Assembly: GCA_031418035.1 (NCBI GenBank)
Contig: JANOWU010000311.1
Span: 1-39,444 of the forward strand
Origin: JANOYY01 sp031418035
Lineage (GTDB): Bacteria > Actinomycetota > Acidimicrobiia > Acidimicrobiales > JANYDT01
Reading direction: 5' to 3'
DNA length: 39,444 nucleotides
A program made the translations under genes and the position numbers. How positions within the stretch are numbered: the stretch's first letter is position 1; each line of letters starts with the position of its first letter. Positions 14,635 through 23,142 of this stretch are shown here, piece after piece. The notes beneath the pieces were generated by a model. The model did no database searches and had not been told where the DNA came from. It saw only the letters and a program-made list of their open reading frames with translations.

Positions 14635-17052
14635 TCACGCCGGGTGAAGCACGCTGAGGACGCGGTCGATGTACACGCCGAAGTCGAACTCGTCATCGGC
14701 GCGTTGGTACGCCCCGGCGCTGAGTCGAGCGTGATGCTCGTCATCGTGTACGAGCTTGTCGACGGCGTCGGTGAAGGCAGCGCAGTCTCCGAGCGGAACA
14801 ACGACACCGCTCACGTCGTGTTTGTTGACCCACGTTGTTCCCGTGGGGAGATCGAAGCCGACCACGGGCGTCCCGAGCGCCATTGCCTGGGATTGGACGA
14901 TGCCAAAGGCCTCTGTCTCGGTAGCGGAACTGAACGCAAAGACACGAGCCGCCTTCATGACCGAAGCAAGCTCCGCGTCGGACAGGTGCCCGAGAAGCTC
15001 GAGGCGTCCGGATTTGCAGGCTTCATGGTCCCGGACGAGTTGCTCCAGCGGTCCGGATCCAACGACCACGAACCGGGTCGTGGGGAGACCCTCGACAACC
15101 TGTAGGAACTCTGGAATCCCCTTGTAGTACACGAGTCGACCGACGAACAGCACGAACGGTTCGTCGGTGCGGACAGGACACGGCGTCGCCCCCAGGGCAC
15201 GCCATCGGTCGAGGTCGATGCCGAACGGTATGAAGGCGATCTTGTCGACGTAACGCGACAGCACTTCGCTCGACGAAACGTGGTGTGGGGTTGCGGTGAT
15301 GATTGCGTCGGCTCGATCGAGCAAGCGATGCATCAATCGCCGAACGAGCACCCACAGCACCTTTTGTCGTGTCACGTCGAAATGCCACCACACCACGATG
15401 CGTTGATGGGGCGTCCGGCGCGCGAGGGTGTACGCCAGCATCGTCATCACGGACGGTTCGTGAATCAGAAGGGCATCGCCAGGTTCAGTGCGAAGGCTGC
15501 GAATCATCGAAGGCGCGAACGGAACCGAACGAGCTCGAAGCAGTGTTCTGGAACGTCGAACACGGACCCCTTCTTCCATGTTCGATCCCGACGCACTTCC
15601 TTCGCCTGCCGCGATCACCGTGCTCGTGACGCCTCGCTGCGCCAGTCCGACCGCAATGTCGCGGATCACCGTCTCGACCCCGCCGATCCGCGGTGCATAG
15701 GCCTTGTTCGCTTGCACGATCGAGATCGTCTTGTCGCCTTCGGTTCGTGGGGCCGGGTTCATGGACGCAGAGTGTCGTGGTTTGTTCGCCGCCAGGCACC
15801 GGCGGACGTGCTCCGTAGTTTCGCGAGCGACGTCGGACCAGGTGCGCTCGTGATGAACGGACGATGCCTCAACTGTGTCTCGATCGAAGTCGGACCAGGT
15901 GCGCTCGTGATGAACGGACGATGCCTCAACTGTGTCTCGATCGGCGCGGTGTCCAGCCAAGCTCGCACACGAGAAGTGCTCGATGACGTTGCTCGCCCAC
16001 AAGGCCGGTTCCTCCACTGATATGTGTACAAACGAACCTGCTCCGCCGTATCCGTCGAGCGTCGTCGCCGCCTCGATCTGGGCCGGGTCAGACGACGATA
16101 TGACCGGACTTCCTGCCCGCCTTGCTTCAGCGACGGGAAGGCCGAACCCTTCGAGCAGCGATGGGCACAGCGTGACGGCCGCGTTCTCATAGGCCCAGCG
16201 AAGTTCGGCATTGGATATGTGCCCCAGTTCGACTGCGGAGCCGGCCGATACGAGCTCGCCGATCTCCTCGGTTCCCGCCACGGTCCCCCACCCGCGAGGT
16301 CCGACAATCGCCAGAACCGCATCCGGGACAGCCGCGCGCACCTCGGGCCATATCGAAGCCAAGAGACGCAGGTTCTTGCGGGGAGAGGGATCGCCAACGA
16401 CAAGTGCGAAGCGCTTTCCCGTCAGTGCGTCGACCGGCGATGCGGTGATGTGATCGAGGGTACCGGCGCCGACCAGTCGAACGACTCGTGTTTTACCGAC
16501 GGAGGACCTCACTCGGGCCTGCAGCCGATCCGCGGTTGCCTGGCTGACGGAGACAACGCAGTCCGCCTCATCGATCGAATCCAGATAGTGGCGCTTCAGA
16601 AGCGTACGCTTCGCCCAACCGAAGTCTTCTGGACGATCGAGAAGGATCGTGTCATGGACAGTAAGTACACGAATAAAAGCGCGAGAGTACTTCGGAAGAA
16701 GGTGCTTGACGCCGTGAACGACATCCCAGCGTTTGTGGAACAGCGGGTGCAGTGCATACCGCTCCATCAAGCTGAGCGCGAGCGTCGACGATGTGGGAAG
16801 GGTGTGGAGCTGACTGCTCGACAGCCCGAGTGCGGAGCTGAAGAACCTTCTACCTGCCTTCGTACACACCACGTGAAGCTCGATGCCCGGGCTCTCGTTC
16901 AGCTTGCGAATCAACTCGACGGTGTAGCGAACCATGCCACCACCGGCGCCGGTCTCATCGACATGGGTGGCCAGCACGAGCCAGCGCAGCGACGACGAAC
17001 TCGAGGTCGAGGTCGGGGTCAAGGTAACGGTCGAGGTCGAGGAACTGCTCAT
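14635..17052 (-). CDS. Two fused GT4-family glycosyltransferases in one ORF
   Basis: An 805-residue protein with two complete GT-B glycosyltransferases. The first covers about 22-410, with LEGFGLPVAEA as the donor-binding E-x7-E. The second begins near 431, where MNPAPRTEGDKTISIVQ looks like an independent N-terminus; IGGVETVIRD follows, then TETEAFGIVQSQAMALG near the C-terminus. Each should add one sugar to a lipid-linked oligosaccharide at the cytoplasmic face. The linker carries an exact 19-residue tandem duplication. The N-terminus (residues 2-21) is almost only Ser and Thr, from a hexanucleotide-like GAGGTC repeat on the plus strand at 16997-17046. The start at 17052 overlaps the polymerase stop (ATGA); the longer frame from 17127 lies inside that gene. 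The ATG at 15762, also within an ATGA, could be an old separate start. Confidence 0.85.
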   Translation of the reverse strand: MSSSSTSTVTLTPTSTSSSSSLRWLVLATHVDETGAGGGMVRYTVELIRKLNESPGIELHVVCTKAGRRFFSSALGLSSSQLHTLPTSSTLALSLMERYALHPLFHKRWDVVHGVKHLLPKYSRAFIRVLTVHDTILLDRPEDFGWAKRTLLKRHYLDSIDEADCVVSVSQATADRLQARVRSSVGKTRVVRLVGAGTLDHITASPVDALTGKRFALVVGDPSPRKNLRLLASIWPEVRAAVPDAVLAIVGPRGWGTVAGTEEIGELVSAGSAVELGHISNAELRWAYENAAVTLCPSLLEGFGLPVAEARRAGSPVISSSDPAQIEAATTLDGYGGAGSFVHISVEEPALWASNVIEHFSCASLAGHRADRDTVEASSVHHERTWSDFDRDTVEASSVHHERTWSDVARETTEHVRRCLAANKPRHSASMNPAPRTEGDKTISIVQANKAYAPRIGGVETVIRDIAVGLAQRGVTSTVIAAGEGSASGSNMEEGVRVRRSRTLLRARSVPFAPSMIRSLRTEPGDALLIHEPSVMTMLAYTLARRTPHQRIVVWWHFDVTRQKVLWVLVRRLMHRLLDRADAIITATPHHVSSSEVLSRYVDKIAFIPFGIDLDRWRALGATPCPVRTDEPFVLFVGRLVYYKGIPEFLQVVEGLPTTRFVVVGSGPLEQLVRDHEACKSGRLELLGHLSDAELASVMKAARVFAFSSATETEAFGIVQSQAMALGTPVVGFDLPTGTTWVNKHDVSGVVVPLGDCAAFTDAVDKLVHDDEHHARLSAGAYQRADDEFDFGVYIDRVLSVLHPA
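15832..15943. repeat. Exact 57-bp tandem duplication inside the glycosyltransferase fusion
   Basis: The 57 bases from 15832 are repeated from 15889 with no difference seen through 15943. The length is 19 codons, so the frame is kept and RDTVEASSVHHERTWSD appears twice in the linker between the two enzyme domains. Perfect identity points to a recent event. Confidence 0.93.
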
Positions 17053-18437
17053 GTCGGCTGGCGCGCACTGATGGTGCGTCGTGCCAGGAAAGGCAACGAT
17101 GGGTTCGTACCTTCTCGCCGTAGCCATATCGCAGTGACGACGCCGAACACCAGTGCCGGCGTGGCACGTCCCGCGGTGAGATAGCTGTATCTCGGCAACT
17201 CGATGACGGCCACAACGGCGACCGGGTACAGGAGCAGACCGAGTGGACGCGCATCGTCAAAGCGTCGCCAGACGAGGCCGACCGCAAAGCCGAGGAGTCC
17301 GAGGAACAGCATTCCCCCGATCGGGCCGTAGTCGGTGAACGCTGCCGCAATCCCGCACGGGCTGTTGAACTCGGGGTTTGCGTAGGTGTCGAGCATGTTC
17401 TCCCAGCGTTCGAGACCCTCCTCGCCGGTGATTCGTCTGTACGCATGTGTTTGCCCGATCACCGGGGCGTTCCAAATCGCGTCGAGGGTGAAGTACGGCA
17501 TGTGGGGAAAGTTGTCGTTGTATCGGGTGGTCAACAGGGCGCCGTTGTTGTAGCTCGTTGCGTAGTATCCGGCGAGTCGCTTCCCGACGAACTCCGGATA
17601 CGACTGGTTCGAGAACTCGCGGTAGAAAACCCAACTGCGGGAGTGCTCGAACACGCCGAACGCGGTGACAAGCAGCGGTAGGGCGAACACTGGGGCCAGC
17701 ACCAGTTGCCGTCGTTTCCGTGGGGTTCCGTTTCGCCACGCAAACGTGAAGCCGATCACCATGACGGGCACGATCACCTCGATCGTGGCGAGCCGCTCGG
17801 TGTAGAAGAACGAGCGGAATGCGGCAAGGGCCACAAGCAGGTAGATCCACCGACGGAAAGCTTTCTCCTTGGTGATCCGGAAGAGAAGCTCGCTCATGAT
17901 TGCCACGAGGACGCCAACCTGAGACAGCGTCGTGATACCCGGAATGCTGGGCGCAAGATCCTTCAGCAGACCGTCGTAGTTCTCTCCGGAGAACAGAACG
18001 CGAAGGTAGCGGGAGGGTCCTGCGGTGAGGACCGCCACCCCGAGGTAGATGGCGTAGCCGGCCAGGGTCACCATCAGGCATCGGCGGTGCGCAATTCGTA
18101 GGCGCGCAATTTGTTGCTCAGAAAGATTCGGCCACGAGTCTGTGCCTACAGTTGCCTTACCCGACACTCGCCGCGGTCTCGCCAGGAACGTGCCGATCAC
18201 GAAGGCAAGGAGGCCGAGGAGAAACATCCACGTTGTCGCTCCGTCGATGATCTTTTCGACGCGCCACAACTCTCGATACGACTCCGGTGAGACGACCGCG
18301 GCAATGATCAGGGCGGGGAGCGGTATGAGCGCGACCAGTCCCAGCGGGGTGAGCCACCGGGGAAGCGCCGATCGATTGGCGTCGACCCCGTCTCCAGACC
18401 GCTCGACAGTATGCGCACGTACCTCTGACGGGTTCAC
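17049..18437 (-). CDS. Polytopic membrane protein, likely Wzy-type polysaccharide polymerase
   Basis: A protein of about 462 residues with about ten hydrophobic segments, a long loop in the C-terminal half (SYNNGALLTTRYNDNFPHMPYF and following residues) and a basic C-terminus. The large loop, length and context match O-antigen/capsule polymerases, which are too diverse for motif assignment. In such systems the enzyme joins flipped repeat units outside the membrane. The start is taken as GTG 18437, whose GTGA overlaps the stop of the flippase gene and which has AAGG upstream; a longer frame to 18623 lies inside the flippase gene. Its own stop overlaps the glycosyltransferase start. Function is inferred from topology and neighbours. 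Confidence 0.75.
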   Translation of the reverse strand: MNPSEVRAHTVERSGDGVDANRSALPRWLTPLGLVALIPLPALIIAAVVSPESYRELWRVEKIIDGATTWMFLLGLLAFVIGTFLARPRRVSGKATVGTDSWPNLSEQQIARLRIAHRRCLMVTLAGYAIYLGVAVLTAGPSRYLRVLFSGENYDGLLKDLAPSIPGITTLSQVGVLVAIMSELLFRITKEKAFRRWIYLLVALAAFRSFFYTERLATIEVIVPVMVIGFTFAWRNGTPRKRRQLVLAPVFALPLLVTAFGVFEHSRSWVFYREFSNQSYPEFVGKRLAGYYATSYNNGALLTTRYNDNFPHMPYFTLDAIWNAPVIGQTHAYRRITGEEGLERWENMLDTYANPEFNSPCGIAAAFTDYGPIGGMLFLGLLGFAVGLVWRRFDDARPLGLLLYPVAVVAVIELPRYSYLTAGRATPALVFGVVTAIWLRREGTNPSLPFLARRTISARQPT

Positions 18438-19786
18438 GGTGCTGCCTTCGACATCGCTACTCGGAACTGTCGTACGCAGAGCACCGCAAGAGACGTGAGC
18501 AGGAGTGAACTCGCTGCGGTCGAGGTCCACGCAAATGCGACGAAATGACCTCTCGACGCAAGGACGAACGCAATGGGCAGGTAGATGGCGACACCGACGG
18601 TCATCGCAGCGGCCGCCTGCCATGCCTTCCCGATCATCAGCAGCGTGTTCATCGAGAGCATCATCGACCCAGCGAGCGCGTTCCCAATCAGCAATATTGC
18701 AAAGAAGGTCTTCGTTTCGGTCGATCGATCATCGAAGACCCGCAGAATGACCGGTGCGAGCGCTGCCGCAACGACCGCCCCCGGCAAGAGCAGCGCGGCC
18801 AGGCGTCCCTGAAACCGCAGCAGAAGCGCCCGAAGCGCAGCGATGTCGCCGAGATGCCACAACCGTGCAATCGCGGGTGAGACGGCGTGACCGGCCAAAC
18901 CGGCCGGAATTCCGAGCTGCATGGCCAAGAAGCTCGCGGTCGCGTAGTTCGCGGCCTCGACTCCGAGGTACCGGTTCGCCAACCACACATCGCCGCGAGC
19001 AATGGTGAAGAGACAAAGTTCGACCAGGACGAACGGAAGACCGAGCCGAACCGATCGCCCAAGGTTCTGAGGTCGTCGCCACGTGCCCGAAGGAGCGGCC
19101 CGGAGAGTGGCGTAGGCACCCACGACGAGGAGAAGCACAGACGATGCGGCAATAGAACCGAAGAACGCGACAGGGGTCCGTCCGTGGCCGAGCAGCACCA
19201 ATGTGACGTACATCGCGAGCGAAGCTACCGTGCGGAGTTGATGACCAAGAGCAGCGGCCCACCCGGTTCGCTGGAGCGCAGCCATGATGTCGCTGAGCAA
19301 GAGACGCAGCGACTCCGCCAGCAGCGACACGAGGACAAGGGCATACACCCACGCCGAGGCACTCGATCCGAACACGACCCACGCGGTCGTAAGTGCACTG
19401 AATATCAAGGTGAAGGGGAGCGTGTCGACAATCGTCGAACGGATGGCCGTTCCCGCCGGCTCGGTCGCCTCTTCGGCGATGTAGCCCGACAACTCCCGCA
19501 CCGCTCGTGACCCTGACCCAAACCTGGCAAGCAGGGGTCCGACGAACAAACCGCTGAGAAACACCACGAACTGGGCGAAGTCAACAGACGACAGGTGTCG
19601 GCGAGCCAAGACGCTGAGGGCAAGCGTCGCAATGCCTCCGACCAGAGCGGCGAGCGCGCGCCACACGAACGACCGAGAAGCTTCAGCAGATGCCTCCATG
19701 GTCCGGGTTGCTGAGGGGTCCATTGGAGCGGTGGGCTGTGCAGCTCTCGTATCGATCAGTGGACGCTTCGTCGTGGCGTCGATCAT
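18434..19786 (-). CDS. Wzx-like polysaccharide flippase (MOP superfamily)
   Basis: A protein of about 450 residues with about twelve hydrophobic segments spread over its whole length, starting near SFVWRALAALVGGIATLALS. LGVEAANYATASFLAMQLG and the overall layout fit polysaccharide transporters of the MOP/MATE-like exporter superfamily. It would move undecaprenyl-linked repeat units across the membrane for polymerisation. The start at ATG 19786 has a GGACAGG just upstream; a TTG at 19813 in the same frame is possible and would leave only five bases after the chain-length gene. Its TGA overlaps the GTG of the polymerase gene. Confidence 0.82.
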   Translation of the reverse strand: MIDATTKRPLIDTRAAQPTAPMDPSATRTMEASAEASRSFVWRALAALVGGIATLALSVLARRHLSSVDFAQFVVFLSGLFVGPLLARFGSGSRAVRELSGYIAEEATEPAGTAIRSTIVDTLPFTLIFSALTTAWVVFGSSASAWVYALVLVSLLAESLRLLLSDIMAALQRTGWAAALGHQLRTVASLAMYVTLVLLGHGRTPVAFFGSIAASSVLLLVVGAYATLRAAPSGTWRRPQNLGRSVRLGLPFVLVELCLFTIARGDVWLANRYLGVEAANYATASFLAMQLGIPAGLAGHAVSPAIARLWHLGDIAALRALLLRFQGRLAALLLPGAVVAAALAPVILRVFDDRSTETKTFFAILLIGNALAGSMMLSMNTLLMIGKAWQAAAAMTVGVAIYLPIAFVLASRGHFVAFAWTSTAASSLLLTSLAVLCVRQFRVAMSKAAP

Positions 19787-19818
19787 GACCTGTCCATTTG
19801 TTGCGGCTCGCAAACGAT

Positions 19819-21288
19819 CTAGATCTGGATCTTGCGCAGCGTCGGAATAGCCTCTGCTCCCACGGGATCTCGCCGGGCATCCGACACAAGACTTTCCGCG
19901 CCGTTCACGACGACAATGCCCACGATTCGTGACGTGATGAGTCGCAGCGTGTGGAGCGCAGCGGCCAGTTCGGACCGGCTGGTTTCCGAGGTGTCAACAA
20001 CGACAACGACGTCGCAGTCGCGTGCCCAGCGAAGACTCGCGCCCACCGTCGTAAGGGGCTCGGAGTCGAGGATCACCAGACCGTGGTCGCGGGCAATTCG
20101 TTCGAAGAACGCCAGCGCCGGACGTGGCAGAACGGTCTGGTCGAGATGGGTCCCATTTGCGATCACCAGGGGCTGATGACGATCGACCGCGGCCCGAAAC
20201 AGCGCACCGAGCGTGTCGATCTCGCGGTCCGTCTCCGTCGAAAGCCCCGCCAAGTCGTAGTCGCGACGACGATGACCGGTGCCCGTGGCATCGAAGAGCA
20301 CCGTCGGTCGATGAGATGCTGCGCTGGCGGCGGCCAACTTCTCGGCCACTGCGCTTGCGACCTGTCCGTTCGAGGTGCCGACAACCATGATGCGCTGGAG
20401 GTTCAATGCGGACAGGAGGTGCGAGATCCGTACCGCCTCCGACGCCGTCGAAACGGTCGCCTTCTGCACACCGGCAAACGTGCCGAGAACAGGAACGCCC
20501 GCGAGCTCACTGAGTGTTTCGCTCGTGGTCACATCGTCACGAAGTCGTTCACGAGCGACGGCCAGCGCAAGGCCGACCAACAAACCCGTGAGGGCCGCCA
20601 GAAGAACCAGATTCGACCCAACACGCGGTTGTGATTGGCCACCGATGTTGGTCTTGTCGACAACTCGAACCAGGTCCTCGCGCTGCACGCTTCGCAGCCC
20701 GAGCGTTGCTCGTGTCTGGCTGAGCGCATTGAGTTCGGTCGTGTAGGCCTCCCAGTCGCCGGCGCCGGTGGCGGCCTCGCCGGCAAGTTCTCGCAACTGG
20801 CGTGTGCGTGCGTCGAGGCGAGCGATGGAGACGGCGGTCTGGCGGCTGTATTGCTCGATGCGTTCGCGTGCGTAGATGTCGAGAAGGCTCTCGAGAACCT
20901 TGCTTGCGCCCTTCGGATCGGCACCGGTGACGGATAGATCAACGATGTCGGTGCCGAATCGTTGGATCGACGTTGTCGTGTACGTGCCGGTTACGCCGGC
21001 TTCTTTCTTTGCCCGCTGCAGCATCTCCTTGCTGCTCAGGACGGCAACTTCAGAGCGAAGGAATCGGTCGGCTTCGCGGAGCCGTTCGCTCGGCGCGGAA
21101 CTGCCCGAGATCGAAATGTCAGGATCTGCGCCGATGACGATCGGTGCTTTCGCAACTGCCTGTGCAGGCAGGAGGACCGTGGCCGAGAGGGCGGCGAGCA
21201 GGCCGACGGCGGCTCCGGCGAGGGGAAGCGGTGCGTATCGGCGCAGGATGACGCTCAGTTGCTTCCGGGGAGAAACTCGGTTCCTCAT
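19819..21288 (-). CDS. Wzz-like chain-length protein with a degenerate BY-kinase-type ATPase domain
   Basis: A 489-residue protein. The first transmembrane segment is at about 21-42, an extracytoplasmic helical region runs to about 222, the second segment is at about 225-245, and a cytoplasmic domain follows. That domain has the layout of tyrosine-kinase-type Wzc/CapAB ATPases. However, the Walker A region VVGTSNGQVASAVAEKL (about 302-318) lacks the GKS/GKT lysine, the A' site is reduced to VLFDATG (330-336) and Walker B reads LVILDSEPL (404-412). No tyrosine cluster ends the protein. It is therefore likely a regulator of chain length without kinase activity, or a partner of a kinase elsewhere. 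The start at 21288 overlaps the upstream stop (ATGA); the frame opens at 21393 inside that gene. Confidence 0.83.
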   Translation of the reverse strand: MRNRVSPRKQLSVILRRYAPLPLAGAAVGLLAALSATVLLPAQAVAKAPIVIGADPDISISGSSAPSERLREADRFLRSEVAVLSSKEMLQRAKKEAGVTGTYTTTSIQRFGTDIVDLSVTGADPKGASKVLESLLDIYARERIEQYSRQTAVSIARLDARTRQLRELAGEAATGAGDWEAYTTELNALSQTRATLGLRSVQREDLVRVVDKTNIGGQSQPRVGSNLVLLAALTGLLVGLALAVARERLRDDVTTSETLSELAGVPVLGTFAGVQKATVSTASEAVRISHLLSALNLQRIMVVGTSNGQVASAVAEKLAAASAASHRPTVLFDATGTGHRRRDYDLAGLSTETDREIDTLGALFRAAVDRHQPLVIANGTHLDQTVLPRPALAFFERIARDHGLVILDSEPLTTVGASLRWARDCDVVVVVDTSETSRSELAAALHTLRLITSRIVGIVVVNGAESLVSDARRDPVGAEAIPTLRKIQI

Positions 21289-22709
21289 GCGCTTCGTGCC
21301 TCTTCCTGGGTGACGATCTTCGGCTGCTCGGGGACGTTTCTCGGGGCCTTCAACGCCCCGAAGGTCTGAACCACAATCCGCATATCGGTCCACAGCGACC
21401 AGTTATCGATGTAGTAGTTGTCGAATCGAACACGATCGGCGATCGAGGAGTCGCCGCGGAGCCTGTTCACCTGTGCCCATCCCGTCAGACCCACGGGCGC
21501 CCGGAGACGTAGCGCGTATTGGTCAACGGTCTTCTCGAACTCCTTCGCAAAGACGGGTCGTTCCGGTCGCGGGCCGACGATCGACATTTCGCCGCGCAGG
21601 ACATTCAGGAGCTGAGGCAATTCGTCAATGCTTGCCGATCGAATCAATCGTCCCACCGGGGTGACTCGGTAGTCCTCGTCGGCGCCCCAACGAACAAGGT
21701 CGTCGGATGCCTCGGCCATCGATCGAAATTTGAGTAGTTCGAAGGGTTTGTGGTCTCGACCGAGGCGCACCTGGCGGAAGAGAATCGGGCCGGGACCGGA
21801 GAGTCGGACCGCGATCGCCGTGAGGATGAGGAGCGGCGACAGGACCACCAAGAAGACAAGTGCGATGGTGGAGTCGAGAGCTTGTTTCAAGAGTCTCGAT
21901 GATCGTCGGGCCAGACGACGGGGCAACCACACGAGCGGAATGCCCCAGGCGTGGTCCACCATGGCGTCCGTACTGGAACCGCCTCCGGCTTCGAAGAGGC
22001 GCGGAACCACGATGACGTCGACGTTGGGAATCTCGACCTGAAGTTTTCGAGCGATGACCTCTTCGCTGGCGATGCCGAACGCCACGAACACCTTCTGCAC
22101 ATCGTGTTGCGCGACGATCGCCGGAAGATTCTCGATGTCACCGAGGTAGCTCTTGGGGAGGTACGACCCGGATTTGTCGACGAAGCCAACGGAGTTCACG
22201 CCGAATTCCCGGTGCGCTCGAAAGATGTCGCGAAGGCGAAGTCCCAGGTCACCGACGCCGACGATCACCGCGTTCTCGACCAGGAGGCCGCGTCGGCGCA
22301 GCGTCCGAACGACGCCATAGGAGCACGACCGCGCGGCAATGACGGCGACGAGAACGCCGGCCGACGAGATCGCTGCTCTCGGGGACAGGGAGCGAAACTC
22401 ACTGACCGCCACCAGGGAAAGGAGCGGTATCGACACGCGCCGCAAGACGTTGGGAAGTTGGGTGAGCACGCTCAGCGACACGCGGGCCCGCCCGTGGGCG
22501 CCGACGCAGATGACGAGTGCCGCTCCGGGCACAAGGTACCCATGAACCCGCAGGGAAGGGACGAGGACGAGCAGCGCGGCGCCGAAGGTGACGTCGAAGA
22601 GGCCGATGAGGAGTTGCGAGATGAGACGCGCCCGTCGACCCTTGGAACGGGTTCGCTCCGACGTCGTCGGCCCACCGCCCAGCGGAAGCGCTACGGATTG
22701 TTCACTCAC
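21285..22709 (-). CDS. Initiating polyprenyl-phosphate glycosylphosphotransferase (WbaP/CpsE family)
   Basis: A 474-residue enzyme. The N-terminal hydrophobic segments cover about 30-125, a CoA-binding-like Rossmann domain starts at VIVGVGDLGLR (149-159), and the catalytic domain follows one membrane segment at about 278-300. Signature motifs are LLKFRSM (325-331), SIDELPQLLNVLRGEMSIVG (360-379), GPRPERP and GLTGWAQVNRLRGD (407-420). It transfers a sugar-1-phosphate to undecaprenyl phosphate and so starts each repeat unit; whether the sugar is a hexose or a HexNAc cannot be read. It is the first gene of the assembly operon. The start is a GTG without Shine-Dalgarno and has a promoter-like sequence directly upstream. 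Confidence 0.93.
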   Translation of the reverse strand: MSEQSVALPLGGGPTTSERTRSKGRRARLISQLLIGLFDVTFGAALLVLVPSLRVHGYLVPGAALVICVGAHGRARVSLSVLTQLPNVLRRVSIPLLSLVAVSEFRSLSPRAAISSAGVLVAVIAARSCSYGVVRTLRRRGLLVENAVIVGVGDLGLRLRDIFRAHREFGVNSVGFVDKSGSYLPKSYLGDIENLPAIVAQHDVQKVFVAFGIASEEVIARKLQVEIPNVDVIVVPRLFEAGGGSSTDAMVDHAWGIPLVWLPRRLARRSSRLLKQALDSTIALVFLVVLSPLLILTAIAVRLSGPGPILFRQVRLGRDHKPFELLKFRSMAEASDDLVRWGADEDYRVTPVGRLIRSASIDELPQLLNVLRGEMSIVGPRPERPVFAKEFEKTVDQYALRLRAPVGLTGWAQVNRLRGDSSIADRVRFDNYYIDNWSLWTDMRIVVQTFGALKAPRNVPEQPKIVTQEEARSA

Positions 22710-22717
22710 AGTAGTTG

Positions 22718-22747
22718 ATGCTACCAGTCGACCACGGTGCGTAGCAA
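22718..22747 (-). promoter_or_regulatory. Putative promoter of the polysaccharide assembly operon
   Basis: On the minus strand TTGCTA (22747-22742) and TAGCAT (22723-22718) are separated by 18 bases, which fits a -35/-10 pair of a housekeeping sigma factor. TAGCAT ends 8 bases before GTG 22709, so transcription would begin at or beside the start codon. It is the best-formed promoter I see in the window; not tested. Confidence 0.45.
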
Positions 22748-22812
22748 CGGGCTTTCAGAACTGAGCGGACGTTCACATTCATCACCGACGCCGCAAACCA
22801 CACAGAGTTGCA

Positions 22813-22832
22813 GATGTTCCTCGCAGAACATC
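22813..22832. promoter_or_regulatory. Perfect 7-bp inverted repeat in a divergent gap
   Basis: GATGTTC and GAACATC flank a 6-base spacer at 22813-22832. It lies in the 232-bp gap 22710-22941 between the divergent phosphoglycosyltransferase and the small zinc-binding protein. It could be an operator for a dimeric regulator. The half-site order, GTTC then GAAC, is the reverse of the actinobacterial LexA box. Besides this and the promoter, the gap holds only C-rich sequence (22836-22860). Confidence 0.4.
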
Positions 22833-22941
22833 GAGCGCGGTCACCCCCCGCTCACCCCGCTCACGTTTCGACCATCCCCCTGCGCTCATTCGACGGCGAG
22901 GCGGTGATGAGACGGGGCGCACCGGTGATTGACTGGAGCGC

Positions 22942-23142
22942 GTGGACGTATGTGAGAGCTGTGGCAGACCCGACGAGGACCTCACGACCGTGCAACGGAT
23001 CTACGTCGTGCCCGCCGAGCGCTCGGCGACAGGTCCGGGAGATCTGACCGTGAGCGCACCCATATCGACGCCCGGCGACATCGAGCGCTGGTGCTATTCG
23101 TGTCGGACGCTCTACAGCCACACGGAATTGCCGAGCGACTAG
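22942..23142 (+). CDS. Small four-cysteine (zinc-ribbon-like) protein
   Basis: A 66-residue ORF starting at GTG. Two cysteine pairs, CESC near the N-terminus and CYSC near residue 51, would bind one zinc ion. The segment GDIERWCYSCRTLYSHTELP is not low-complexity and looks conserved. I do not recognise a named family. A GGAG lies three bases before the GTG, closer than usual. The gene is convergent with the PBP gene, and both stop codons are formed by the palindrome CTAG at 23139-23142. Function unknown; a nucleic-acid or protein-binding role is only a guess from the zinc ribbon. Confidence 0.6.
   Translation: MDVCESCGRPDEDLTTVQRIYVVPAERSATGPGDLTVSAPISTPGDIERWCYSCRTLYSHTELPSD

Noticed and set aside
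16024..17184. Plus-strand ORF of 386 residues opposite the glycosyltransferase
   Set aside because: It is antisense to motifs of a GT4 enzyme and runs across the junction with the polymerase gene.
22813..22832. LexA (SOS) box
   Set aside because: The actinobacterial box is GAAC-N4-GTTC; here the order of half-sites is reversed and the spacer is six.
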